From Clonostachys chloroleuca (lineage: Eukaryota > Ascomycota > Sordariomycetes > Hypocreales > Bionectriaceae), in assembly GCA_037952775.1 (NCBI GenBank), contig JBANAY010000003.1:3224001-3288000 (forward strand): DNA of 64,000 nucleotides. The letters run 5' to 3'. The translations under genes and the position numbers were made by a program. Numbering within the stretch: the first letter of the stretch is position 1; each line of letters begins with the position of its first letter. A model generated the notes under the pieces. The model saw only the letters and a list, made by a program, of their open reading frames with translations. It was not told the origin of the DNA and made no database searches. This document shows, in pieces, positions 11,501-23,039 of the stretch.

Positions 11501-12908
11501 GAATAACTGCGCCAGTTTCTTGTGGATCGAGTATGATGCCACCAATTCTTCCTCCGACCCTCTGGATAACACTCGTGTCCATCCTGAGGACTACGAGCTT
11601 GGTCGCAAAATGGCGGCTGATGCTCTCGAGTTGGACGAGGAAGATGTCAAGGCTGAGACTGACGAGAACGGAGCCGGCGCTATTGTCAGAAAGCTCTTCA
11701 AGCAGGAGGAGCAGGACAAGGTAAACGAGCTGGTGCTTGAGGAATACGCTGAGCAGCTGCTTCGCAACTATCAACAACGCAAGCGGGCGACTTTGGAGAC
11801 GATCCGAGCCGAACTCCAGGCCGTCTACGAAGAACTCCGGAGGAACTTCTCTCTCTTGACCACTACAGAAATTTTCACCATGTTCACTGGTGAGACGCCC
11901 CAGACATTGTGCGATGGCATGATTGTGCCCGTCAATGTCCGAGTCGTCAAGGACGATTTCGCTCTGGTCAAGTTGGACTGTGGTATTGAGGGTCGTTTGG
12001 AGGCACACGAGGTCACATCACGATCGTCTGTTAAAGATGTATTGAGCAGTGGACAGACGGCGCAGGCCAAGATTCTTGAAATGAATTACAAGGATTTCGC
12101 TGCCAAGATGTCGATGCGGGAGGATGTCCTCAAGATCCCCTATAAACGACCAATCAACTACGGCCGCGACGGCTGGGATTACGCGCTGGAGTCTGCAGAT
12201 AAGGAAGAGCTGCGAGAGAAGGATAAGACAACCGGGCGTACGCAGCGTGTTGTCAAGCACCCCAACTTCAAGCCATACAACTCGGTCCAGGCCGAGGAGT
12301 ACCTGGGCTCCAAACCAATCGGTGAAGTCATTATTCGCCCGTCATCAAAGGGTAACGATCATTTGGCAGTCACATGGAAGGTTGCAGACAACGTGTACCA
12401 GCACATTGATGTCTTGGAGATGCAGAAGGAGAACGAGTTTTCGGTTGGCAAGATTCTACGAATCAGCAAGTACACGTACACCGATCTCGATGAGTTGATC
12501 GTCGAACACGTCAAGGCAATGGCACGCAAGGTGGAAGAGCTGATGCGAAACGACAAGTACCAGAACAGGTCTCGGGGCGAGACAGGTAAGTAAAATCAAC
12601 CAACCTGCGGCGGCGGCCTGGGCGGATTTAACCATGCTAACTAACCCGGAACAGAAAAATGGCTCACGACATACATTGATGCCAATCCACAGCGCTCAGC
12701 CTATGCATTCTGCATCGACGCTAAGCATCCCGGCTACTTTTGGCTGTGCTTTAAGGCAAGCCGTACTGCGCGAGTCATTGGTCTGCCAGTGCGGGTGATC
12801 CCCCAGGGCTTCGAGCTCAAGGGGTACCAATACCCCGACATGCGGGCGTTGTGTAACGGATTCAAGCTACGATTCCAGAACGAATTCTCGAAGATGGGTG
12901 GGAGGTAA
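8516..12908 (+). CDS. spt6: Transcription elongation factor / histone chaperone SPT6
   Basis: Four exons (8516-8689, 8743-8922, 8979-12585, 12655-12908) give 1404 aa, the normal fungal length. Spt6 travels with RNA polymerase II and reassembles nucleosomes behind it. The first 230 residues are strongly acidic ([23 protein letters not shown]). Next come the helical core, an RNase H/YqgF-like domain (about 710-870), a helix-hairpin-helix block (about 910, [14 protein letters not shown]), the S1 domain (about 1090-1165, [16 protein letters not shown]) and the tandem SH2 module that binds the phosphorylated Rpb1 linker (from about 1225, [12 protein letters not shown]). The last intron lies inside the tandem SH2 region and joins RGETG to EKWLTTYID. 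The three introns are 53, 56 and 69 bp. No truncation or odd codon use seen. Confidence 0.97.
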
Positions 12909-15305
12909 AGAATCAGAAATATATGCTATTAGTAGGTAATGCGGAGGGAGACAAATATGATACGTGGGTGCAGCGGAGAGATTGTTGGGGAGGGCTTTCC
13001 ACGCCCGGCCACGGGAAAATGAAGCATTGTAAAGGGAAATCCGGCGTAAGATGTGTGTTTTATTTTCTCACGATTATTCCTTACTTGCCCTGCATTCGCC
13101 AATCGGTGCTGCGGGGTGTATACAAACAAACAGAGAAACTTAGATATTCTGGAAATTGGAAAAAGCGTTAGTTGTTGCAAGCTGCTTGATGAATGGATCC
13201 CGCCAGGGGCTGGCCAGTTTGTTGACTTTCTGGCCCAGAGTGAATGTTGCCATAGAACAGGTTCGATAGGTTCCAACAAACAAGATAGATTGCCGACTGG
13301 CATTCATACCTTCCGGAACCAACCCCCTCCCCCCCAAAAAAAAAAAGAAAAACAAGTATGGGCGGTTTGAGAAGTGGTTCGACTATGCAAGACGCGGGAG
13401 CAAGGAATCCGGAAACCTGAGCCTCGACCAGCCGCCGAGCTCTTCTCTCGTTACGCTCAGCTCCCCTCTGCCAGCGGAGCCTAAATGAAGGGGCTCAGCG
13501 AGAATCGGAACAGCGTATCTCTCCACTGACACAAGACACGATGGATATCTCCGAGAGCTCAGCTAGCTCTGGACAGCTTGCATTGCCGATGGGGAGCTGG
13601 GAGGCGAAAGCTTCATGGCTGCTTGCTGCCTTTCGGGCTCTGGCGAACCGGGCGCTAGTGGAGCTACCCCTGTCCTCCGGGTCAGGGGTCTTAAAATCAC
13701 TGGCGCCATAGACGAGGCCCCACGAGAGCATCATCATGTGCCTCCTTGTTTGCGGACAGGTATCACCGCCACGCCCTCTGACAGCTCTGGCCAGGCACCG
13801 GGTGAGTCATGGGTAAAAGTGGTGCCATTGGCGCCTTCAGGAACAAGAGATGCGTATTTGATTTGGATCACTGGAAACCTGGAGCCTGGATAGCTGAAGG
13901 CGACATCGGAGAGATTAAGGCCCAAACCCTGAAGATTTGTGGTGGATGTTGATCTGCCGGCAGTGACGGGCGGCGACCGAGACTCTGGCCGGCCCATAAT
14001 TATGGAGTTGGGAGGACAGACGTAGGTTTGGATCCGAACGACGGCTGGCGGCTTGGTCTGCGCCGATAGCGCGTTGTTGCGATTGCTACGGGCTGGGGAT
14101 TGTGGGACGATTATGATACCTTGCCTGGGATATTTCGCGGTCTCGCAATGAGTAGATGTTTGGGCTTATTTCCCTTCTCGTCCGGTCCCTAGGACTCCCG
14201 GCGACGGCGTCTGAGCGGAAGAATCAGGGCGTTTCGCTACAGCTGTGGCCGGATCCCAGGCTCGATCTCGCCATTGACCTGGATCTCCATCTTTATCAGT
14301 AGGAGCGGTCTACAGCGAAGCTATCAATTGGTACTTCTTGGTCCGATTGTAGAGCATTCGTGATCTCCCATGAGGACTGCATTGATGGGGCGATCCCCGC
14401 AGTGAGTTGCGTAGATGTCCCGAAGACAGTGGAGGTGAGTCTTTGGTGGCCCCTATGGTAGGCACTGGAATGGTCTCGGAGCAGCCACGACGTCACCAGG
14501 CTGGCAACCGCTGGAGCTGCTGCCCGTGGCCCCTGTCGCTGCCTGCTAAAGGCCGCTGCACAGCGCTGCATCAGCACATGCCCCACTGCGCCGGTAGTGC
14601 AGCTGGAACCGCAACGTCTTCAGTGAGGGACTGCACGCATTCAGGGTCCATCAGTGGGACACAGTTACGCCATTGCTGGCGCAATTGGCAAATCACCGTG
14701 TGTGCGGACACGGCGGCACTGTTGTTTACCTCTTCCCTTCCGACATGTGTCCAACAATTTGATAGCAATAGCTCGTAAAACAGTCGTCGTGCTCCAGTCC
14801 GCTGGGGCTGGGTGGCTGTGGTCGGTCCACGATGGTTCTGTTGGGAGCCAGGTCACGCGACTGGTCTCCTCCGACGCCGGCTGGGATCCATCCATCCTCG
14901 GCGGGCCCCGCCTCTGTCCCGACCGTAGGCCACGAAGCGGTGGGCCTGTTCCCCATGCCACCCCTTCCCTCCCAGCAGGTACCTACCTAGCGCATGCCTT
15001 CACCTCACCCAGTGCCTCCCGTCGGATCCCTTCCACGGTGGCAGCTTCCCTCGATCACAGCAAAGGCGGGGTGCCTCGATGACTGGCTGCTCAGATGACT
15101 CCCGCCGTGACATAGCGAACCCACAGTGGTGGACTGTGCAGCTCCGTTACGTACTGTGAGCCTGGGAAGGAGGCCACAGGCGCAACTGCCTTCTCAAGGG
15201 ACGCCCGGGCCGCTGCTTTTGGCCTGGCTGCCATCCCATGCGATTGGCCAATGCTGATTGGCCTGCTCTGTGGCATCATCCCATACACTCGCGTGACACG
15301 GCTGC
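12909..15305. other. Intergenic region upstream of the Stf2-like gene
   Basis: About 2.4 kb between the SPT6 stop and the TATA box of the next gene. 12950-13370 is probably the SPT6 3' untranslated region and beyond, with a short C8/A11 tract near 13326-13346. Open frames at 13495-14000 and 14296-15082 overlap on both strands and show no family signature, so I treat them as chance GC-rich frames. A long regulatory region for the stress-type gene downstream is plausible. Confidence 0.5.
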
Positions 15306-15311
15306 TATAAA
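15306..15311 (+). promoter_or_regulatory. TATA box of the Stf2-like gene
   Basis: TATAAA lies at 15306-15311. A CT-rich run starts about 30 bp downstream (15340-15580), the usual position of a fungal transcription start and leader. Confidence 0.6.
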
Positions 15312-15583
15312 GCTCCCCCCTTCCCAGGAATCAAGCTTCAGTCTCTCTCCCTCATCATCACTCTCACACTCGTATCATCAATTCGATTTTGTTCATCATC
15401 ATTTTGACGATCTTACGCATCACGACCAATCCACATCCATCTACCAAATTGTAAACAGGCCACTCCTGCTCAACACTGATAATTCTCTCTGCTTCTCTAC
15501 CCGTCTACTTTGTTCCTACATCCTACCTTTAGAGTCCAGGCTTCTCAAATTGGGTTTACCCCTCCACTATACCTAATCTCAAG

Positions 15584-16273
15584 AGTATGTTTTGTTTCTT
15601 CCTATTCAAAGGATCCGCATCACATCCCCTTCCATACCTGCCTCTCACACGGCCCCCAAGCCGATAGACAATCATCCCCTCCTGTCCTTTATACCTAAAA
15701 CCTCTCCTGTTACATTGCTCTCCATACCTATAAACCTTACTTTACAATCGCCAAGACATCAGTCAGCACACCCCGTCTTGTCCATATTCCCTGCACACTG
15801 ACGTTGAGAGCAACCCTGACTAACACGTTGCCAGTGACCCGATCTCACAAGGCCAACGACCGTGACCACAAGGGCATCGCTGAGGGCACCGCCTCTCCTG
15901 TCGACCACCTTCCTCGCTTCTTCGCCAAGCACGGCTATGCCGATGTCGACCCCAAGAAGATCAAGAAGGACGGTGGTGGCAAGGGTAACTGGTATGTTTC
16001 AACCCCTGACGGTGATCGACAATAAACGGCTTCTGACATGTCTCCAGGGGTGGTTTTGGCGATGAGGTAATGGACGAGGGCTTTTCTTTCACCAACGCCC
16101 GTCGTCGTTCCAACAGCTCCTCCTTCTCCCACCACATCTCCGATTTCAAGACCAAGTTTGAGGTCAATGAAGCTGAACCTGTCTTTGAAGAGTCTCTTCA
16201 TGGACCCATTGACGAGAACGAGGAAGACCTCTCCAAGGAGAATTCCTCCGAGAGCGGTCGCTCGTCATCCTAA
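15584..16273 (+). CDS. Stf2-like small hydrophilic protein; start codon formed by splicing
   Basis: Exons end at A15584, then 15835-15991 and 16048-16273, giving 127 aa. The body begins TRSHKANDRDHKG and contains FAKHGYADVDPKKIKKDG, then GGKGNWGG and FTNARRRSNSSS. This matches the fungal Stf2-like family; yeast Stf2 is a hydrophilin linked to F1Fo-ATPase stabilisation and desiccation tolerance. No ATG lies in frame before TRSHK. A GTATGT donor follows A15584 and an acceptor CCAG precedes TG at 15835, so splicing out the 250-bp intron creates A|TG followed by ACC. The second intron (15992-16047) splits the Trp codon of GKGNW. The C-terminus is acidic and Ser-rich. Family membership is recalled from motifs; the biochemical role in this fungus is inferred. 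Confidence 0.85.
15585..15834 (+). other. Start-codon-splitting intron
   Basis: A 250-bp pyrimidine-rich intron, GTATGT at 15585 to CTAACACGTTGCCAG ending at 15834. It separates the A from the TG of the initiator codon. A CTAAC branch-like sequence sits 10 bases before the acceptor AG. Confidence 0.8.
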
Positions 16274-17911
16274 TGAGTACGCTTGTGTATTACCACCCGG
16301 GAATCTGAATTTGATAACATCGCCTCTCGCCGGCTATTGATGACACTTGATGACCGGTCAGCTGTTTTATATTGGAGTTTTGAGGGATCGGACGGCATTG
16401 GGGGCGGATTAATGGCTTTCACTTCGGAGCCATGGAAGGAACAGAGCCATGAGCTCTTGGTAACAACACAAATGAACTTGCAGATCTCGGGTTGAATTTA
16501 CATGTACTATTCTATCATACTATTAGCAGCGGGGAAATGACACGAGTCCCTGTTGAAGCCCGCTTTGCAGACTGAGCTACGTCTAGAGTCAAAATCAAAG
16601 CAAACTGTAACATTGTATTTCTACTCATGGAAATGATCACTGGGCACGAGATGAGGCAGTGAATGTGACAGAATGAGGAGGGGTAAGCGAGCCATTATGC
16701 AGAGTGCGACCCCCGCTGGACTTTACCCGTCTGCTTGAACCCCCGGAACGATGAATGCCATCCCCTGGATTCATTGTGTGGCCGGATAAGCAAGACAATG
16801 TAAAATGCAGAGAGAGATATATCCCTCGCACTAGGAAACGCCATACTTCAGCTGGACGTTTTACCTCTTGGTGCCGTATGAGACTGGCCTCTTGAGATTG
16901 GCTCTGCGCCGGGTCAAGCGCGGCCAACCCCGCTCGTGAGATCGACTTACACCAAGTTCCACAGCCTCCATCGGTGGGGTGAGGGAAAGACGGGCGCGAC
17001 ACAAAGCTGCTCTTAGTAGGATGCAGCCGATCGTGTGTATCTGCAATGTCCCCGAGTCAGGTACCCTGTCGATACCTCGAGAAGGGGGAGGGGGGTTGGA
17101 TGGGGAGGGCATCATGTTGACGTTATTGCTCGTTTAGTTGCTTCGTCTGATAGGCAGGAACCCCGCCCCGAACAGCCCGGCGTCGACCAAACCTACGTCT
17201 CCTATGCGCGGATGAACTCTCTTCGCTGAATAGAGACAATGGAGATGGCAGATCGACGAGCCGGCCATCTCATGAGATGGAAATACGAACAAAACGGAAA
17301 CGTGACCCTTCTCCCGCAGCGTATCGAGAGTTGACGTTGACCTGCATGGGGTAAACGATAGCCTGCATAAGTACCCAGTAATCCGTCGCTACCAGGGGGC
17401 TCCAGGAGGGGTATAGCGGTGCGCCGTGGTGGTCTAGGCCGACCCACAGCGCCTCTGGATTCTCTGGGGTAGAAGGGCTTCGGGCGATTGACGAATTGTA
17501 CCTACAGGGTACTCGCATGCATCCCGAACAAGAGGTGGCCCGTGCGCCTAGTCGTGTCAAGAAATTTACCTTGCCGTTATCGCGACGGGCCTCTATCGAA
17601 AGAGCCTCCTCCCGATACTGCTTGTGCTTCCCGCTCTCGCTATCCGGCGCAAACGAGACCAATTCCCCTTGAGTCCTACTCCACAGACGCATATCGCCAC
17701 TCAGATCTATTTGGCCAAGTCGAATCCCCCGGTGGGAGCGCAGGCGACGGGTAGAAAGCCACCAAAAGCGCGTTATCATCCTTTGCGCCATCACCTTGAC
17801 CGGGGCGACATCGTTTCGCAGGCGCTCAAGCGCTTGCTTCAACAGACTCAAGCGTGTAACGACTCAGTCCGCGACAAACTGCCTACCGCCAATCACACAC
17901 CCACCGCCAAA
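16274..17911. other. Intergenic region, Stf2-like/SPF27
   Basis: About 1.6 kb. An open minus-strand frame at 17270-17851 (193 codons) begins with TTG and shows no recognisable motif, so I do not call it. A TATA box or repeat is not evident. Confidence 0.5.
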
Positions 17912-18581
17912 ATGTCTCTCCCTCCAGCCTTCCACGAGTCTCTCCCCTGTACGTTTCTCCCAAAACCCTCAAAACCACACGATCACTAAACAAAACTAAC
18001 AAAACCTCTTAGACATCGACCCCGAACCCTCCCCCGAATCCCTCGCCGCCGCCCGCTCCCTCATAACCGCCGAGCTCTCAACCTTCCAACCCTCCCCGCT
18101 CCCCAAACCCACCGAACCCTCCTTCTCCCCCGCCATCCAGACCGAGCTCGCCCGCGTCTCCTCAAAGACCCCCTTGCAGCCCCTCGACCTTTCCCGCTAC
18201 GAGGCCCAGGAGACTCCCGCCCCGGACGCGCCCACCGACCGCCTCCGCGAAGTCCTCGAGAACGCCCGCGTCTCGGACGCCTACCTCGCCTCCCGCCGCC
18301 AGAACCTGGAGCTCCTCGACGCCTACGGGAAGAACGCCTGGCTCGTCGGCAACCACCAGCTCGAGGCGGGGCTGAGGCGCCTGGAGGGGGATCTCGCCGA
18401 CGCCAAGCGCGAGATTGACATCGTCAACATCGAGCGCCAGAGGAGGCAGGAGGACGTCAAGGGCGAGATGCACACCCTCGAGGAGACGTGGAGGAAGGGC
18501 GTAGGCAGGGTCCTGGAGACCGAGGTCGCCGTCGAGGAGCTCAAGGAACAGATTCGCAATGAGATGAGGAACAGGTCCTAG
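17912..18581 (+). CDS. spf27: Pre-mRNA splicing factor SPF27/BCAS2 family (Prp19 complex)
   Basis: Two exons, 17912-17948 and 18013-18581, give 201 aa. The protein opens MSLPPAFHESLPYIDPEPSP followed by ESLAAARSLITAEL, the BCAS2/Cwf7 family start; the intron splits the Tyr codon of LPYID. Spf27 is a core subunit of the Prp19/NineTeen complex, which activates the spliceosome. Residues about 75-195 are a nearly continuous helical coiled coil (LRRLEGDLADAKREIDIVN, VAVEELKEQIRNEM). Third positions are almost all C or G, much stronger than in neighbouring genes, so the antisense strand also stays open (18162-18635) by chance. The short intron of 64 bp has a CTAAC-like site (ACTAACAAAAC). Confidence 0.92.
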
Positions 18582-18992
18582 GAGCGCAACACCCCAATAG
18601 ACGAGCCGCGATTCCTCAGAACCTAGTATACTCAACAGAGACCGGCATGAAGGATTGACCTTATATCTCGATCGGGGGTTCTCCCACTTGTTCTGTCAGG
18701 AGCGGTGTTCACACGCTAGATGCATTATATATTATAACCAAGGAGACGGAAGAATGGGAATTTCATGTGATATATTTAATTTGACTACCTCATGTCTTGA
18801 TTTCTGATACTAAGGAATTTGTCGTTTAATAGGAAGTTCGGGTAATAGGAGATGAAAAGCCTCTCCTCTGTGAAAAAACGCCAACACGAGCACCATCAGG
18901 TGCCCGTCGAGAGAGACCCAGACATCGTTGCCTGTCTGCCTCTCCCTATTAATGGTAGCACCTACCTTTTACCCAATCTTTACACCCTCCAC
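18582..18992. other. Convergent intergenic region
   Basis: About 410 bp, AT-rich, shared 3' ends of SPF27 and the PKA regulatory subunit gene. Nothing else seen. Confidence 0.6.
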
Positions 18993-20196
18993 TTAACCTG
19001 ATGCGAGGGGATCCATTTCCTCAACCCCGGGTTTGGCATCTATATACTTTGTGCGCCGCATGATATCTTCGACGGGGCCTAGCAGGCGTTGGAACGCGCT
19101 CTTGCCCAGAGATGCCACTTTGACATCCGACGAGGCAACGATACTAGCAGCTCGGGGAGCGTCATTGAGCAAGGCCAGCTCGCCAAAGTAGTCGCCCTTG
19201 CTATAGTGCCGAACCTTGTTATCGATTTCGCCTTTGTAAGCATCGGCTTCGCCACTCTCGAGGATATAGAAGGCGTGGCCAGGGTCGCCCTCTTTGATGA
19301 TGAGTTCACCAGGGGCAAACTTTCGCGTTTCCAGAGCATCCGCAATCTTGGACCTTTCGTAAGGGGTGAGCGGTTCCAGCAAGGGTACCTCCTCAAGGAA
19401 GCTCTCATACATTCGCCTTCGCGCAAACGTAGACTCCATAAGAATGCGGCGGAAGGTCACACGATCCAAGGCCCATAGAGTGCAGCCTGATTCGGCCGAA
19501 ACCACCGTTGCAGCACGTGGCGCGTTGTACATGAGTGCAAGCTCGCCAAATGAGCCGCCAGCTTGAATATTGCCGACTTGATCCCCCATACCATCCTGGC
19601 CAGGCTCAAGCTGTCCAGATTTGTTGACGTAGACGTCAAATGTGCCTTTCTCAACCACATAGAAGAAATCACCAGCATCACCCTGGCTAATGACCTGAAG
19701 CTCAGTGTTAGCTACCCTGTCAAGGTCTAGAGAAAGGGGATGGACGAAGAAAATTGCCGAGGATACATACCTTGATACCCTTGGCAGGAATAGGCTTCTC
19801 TACCAGTGCCCCGAGAATCTGCTCGCTCTGCTCATCTTCCAGATGACTGAACAAGAAGTTGCCCTCAATTGCCTTTTTGAGACGAGCAAGCTGATCCGGT
19901 GTCTTCTCGTGGACTGGAGGCGTCCAGTTGTCGTATGTATCCGCACTCGGCTTCAATGATTCTGCTGAGACCGATGTGCGTCTGTTGACGTTGTACTTGG
20001 GAGGAAAGTTATCACTGGCACTCGGTGGGGCTTTGGCTGCTGAGGGGGGTTCAGTGGATGCATCACCGCTGAAAGGTCCCGAGGGGACGAAACTGGGGTC
20101 ATTCTCATCAACTTCTTCGGCCAAACTGTGCATCGGTTGTTGGGTGCCGAAAGGGTTGGCATTGGCGCCAAACGGGCTTGAAAATGGGTTCGACAT
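18993..20196 (-). CDS. pkaR: cAMP-dependent protein kinase regulatory subunit
   Basis: Exons 20196-19771 and 19694-18993 give 375 aa. The protein binds and inhibits the PKA catalytic subunit until cAMP releases it. The pseudosubstrate inhibitor site RRTSVSAES is at residues 72-80. Two cyclic-nucleotide-binding domains follow, each with a phosphate-binding cassette: GGSFGELALMYNAPRAATVV and GDYFGELALLNDAPRAASIV; both Arg and Glu contacts are present. The 76-bp intron falls between PAKGIK and VISQGDAGDFF. The N-terminal 70 residues are NPF- and Pro-rich and lack an obvious dimerisation/docking helix pair. A longer start would need an upstream exon that I could not find. CT-rich upstream sequence and a possible donor near 20820 suggest a leader intron. 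Confidence 0.96.
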
Positions 20197-23039
20197 GGTG
20201 TGTTTTTGAAGTGGAATGGCCTTGCGATCGACGGTGGGAGTCGGGAGGGAATTAATATCAACCAGTAGAGGGTGGAACGGGAGGCCCGAGATTCTGATGC
20301 AAAGATGATGCAGCTATATCATTCGTTACTAGCCAGTTAGCTTGGATATTCAGACCAACGACCAAGTTTCTAGAAATTGCTTAGGAGATGACTGAGCAAG
20401 ACAGACTTGGACAGACTGCGGGACTTGAAGTGATCGAGAGATAAGTGCAACATTAAAAGCGACTCTAATGGAAAGCAAAAATGTGATATGTGATTGAAAA
20501 GGGAGCATTTGCTTCGATATAACGCCCGTGTAGCTGAATCCGAGTATTCGGGCCCAAGGTGCGCTGCTTTAAGGCGACACGGCGCGACGCCCGAGACAGC
20601 TAATCGCCCCGTGCATCCTCGAGAATGAAGGTATTCGCGGTTACTATTTATGCAGCAGGACGAAAGCTTGTAGGTCCGGTATTTGCAGAGTTTCTTGATT
20701 CGTATAGAATGAAGGCGACCAGAGATGGGCCGTTCAATCGTGACGTGGGGTAGGGTTGGTGAAGGTGTGAAGAGAGCCGAAATCGAGTGATGAGCTCTGG
20801 ACAGTCAAGAAAATCCTCTTACCTCGAATCTGATGCTGAATGAATAGTCCGAAAGGTAGGCGCAGGGGCCGGCGAAAGCTATGGAGGAGGTGCAAGCTCA
20901 GGCGGAGGGAGCGCGGGGTCAGAATCGGGGCCCGGGAGAATATTCAGAGAAAGATGGATTGAGTGCTGCTCAGCTATGGCGAGCCCGCAAGCGTGAGAGA
21001 AGAGTACAGAGAGACTCCGCCGGACTCGATTCGTGAGCGAAGCAGTATATTAGGATGATGGGGTTGGTGGGAAATGGCAGCTCCGGCAGCTGTCGTCGAG
21101 AAGGAAGGGTTGTTATGCGGCCAAGTACGGGCGTATGACTCTTGTGCGCCCGACGGAAGGCAGCACCAGCACCAGCACCACGTCGCAGTCGAGATAGAAA
21201 TACAGACGGACACCTCTCGTATGGGTAATGGTAGATGGCAGTAGCGCGGTGACTGGAGAAGACTAAGTCAATGGACAAGACGACGAACTGGGGGGAGGAG
21301 AGGGAAGGTGTGAGATCCAGCAAGGAAGGCGGGACCGGGAGAGGCGAGAGTGGGGGAGTTAAGGGCCCTTGCGGCTTTGCCAGAGTCGGTCACTCATTTG
21401 ATTTTGCCGTGAGATATTTGGGAGGAAAAGGCGGCACTGCGGTAGGTGGAACAGGCGGAGCGGAAGCTTTCTAGAAGCTCATGCGCACGGAGCAGCGAGC
21501 GGCCCCCGCACCAGCTTCCACACATCGTTCCATGCTTTATGCTTCCCCCTCCCCCTCCTAGCTCGGGCTGCGTCCTACGTATGCAGTAAGGCTCGGCCAG
21601 CTGATTGGCGGCGCCCGCTGCATCTTGGACAAGCAGGTGTCCGTGCGGTGCCGCCTGCCATTAGGAACCCGTGTGTGCTCCCCGGTGGAAATGGACGGCC
21701 ATAACGTCAATAGGTAGGATGCAATGCCGCCAGCAGCACATATGCATCGTACTGGCTGCTGGCAGACGGGCTGCACTGCATGCATCTGGCGCGCACGTCC
21801 CGCCTGCATCTCGCATTCTCCGCGTCAGGATTGAGGGCAAAACCTTGGCAGGAACTAACACGGACAGGATGCTGGTTGCCTCCATCTCAGCGTGTGTCAG
21901 TGTCGGTGGAGGTGCCTGCCCAAACTCAAATCCCGTCATAATCGCGGTGGAGAAACGTCATGCCCAAAGCGATCATCACACATTCCTCGGCCACGTCTCA
22001 CTGTACGCATCGGGCTCCAATGCGATCCAGAGGGGAGAGAAAACGGCAAGAGAAAATTCTTCCTCGCCCAATTACGACTCTAGGGCCTGCCATCGAGTGA
22101 CAGACTTGGACATGCTGTCTCACTGCCGGTTGCATCATGCCGTTGCTCCTGTCGCCCGGCATCTGTGCTCCCCCAACAATTAATGTCATCATCCTGTACA
22201 ACACGGAGGTTGCCTCCACCTGCCCCTCCTATGCAGTTACCCCACAGTGGCCATTCGCAGACGGGCCAATACTCTAGTCAGAGCACTGCGAAGCCCTGGC
22301 ACCTCTCTGGCTCTCTGATAGGGGAAGATGAGACATGCGACCACAATGTAGACCTGCTGCTCAGCCCGGCAGTGTACAGCTTGATGGTCGTTGGAAGCGT
22401 AGCTTAGTCAAATCTAGGTTTTGGAATATGCTATGGACTAGGTAACTAACTACCAACTATCTGTTCTTGAAAAGTGATGGAAAGCAAATGTCTCGCGCCA
22501 TCTCATAGTGTTGATGCTCACTCCCCAACCTCCACGGGTATCGGATAATATGTACAGCTATTCGTGTGGACAAAGAAAATAAAACACATACTCAGACAAC
22601 AAGAAATAACCAGGGACAACAAGTGATAAGCACAACAAGAGACAGGGGAAGGGTGACACCGAGAAGAGAAGAAATCGCAAAGGCAAATAGAAAGAAAAAT
22701 AACAATGAACATGGTGCATGTACAGAAAAGACAACAAGGCCAACCCATGGCCGACAACGCCGAATAATGCACGTCATTCCCTAATACTCCATCGATCCCT
22801 CCATGTTCTTGTGAAATCATTGAGCCATTTCTTTTTTATCAAACGCCGACTCCTGATTATAGCCACTCGTCTCGATTCATGTCGTTGTTGTCGTGTCCGA
22901 TTGGTTGTAAGGGTGATTGTTACTCTAAATTGTGGCACGGTGCCCAGGTGATATATGGTAACAGCCACCACTGCCGGCCTTTGAAGCTCCTAGGAAAATG
23001 ACCAGGAATATTACCGTGAATAGAGTCCACAAACACGCC
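20197..23039. other. Long region upstream of pkaR
   Basis: About 2.8 kb between the pkaR start and the 3' end of ADA1. On the minus strand, GTAAGA near 20820 and GCTAACTGGCTAG near 20317 could bound a leader intron of about 500 bp. 20900-21470 is purine-rich on the plus strand, which is CT-rich in the pkaR direction. 21540-22800 has overlapping short frames without family signatures. Confidence 0.5.

Noticed and set aside
13240..13290. GGTTCGAT sequence resembling a tRNA B box
   Set aside because: No matching A box or cloverleaf arms could be drawn around it.
17270..17851. 193-codon minus-strand frame between the Stf2-like and SPF27 genes
   Set aside because: It begins at TTG, has no recognisable motif or splice context, and lies in GC-mixed intergenic DNA.
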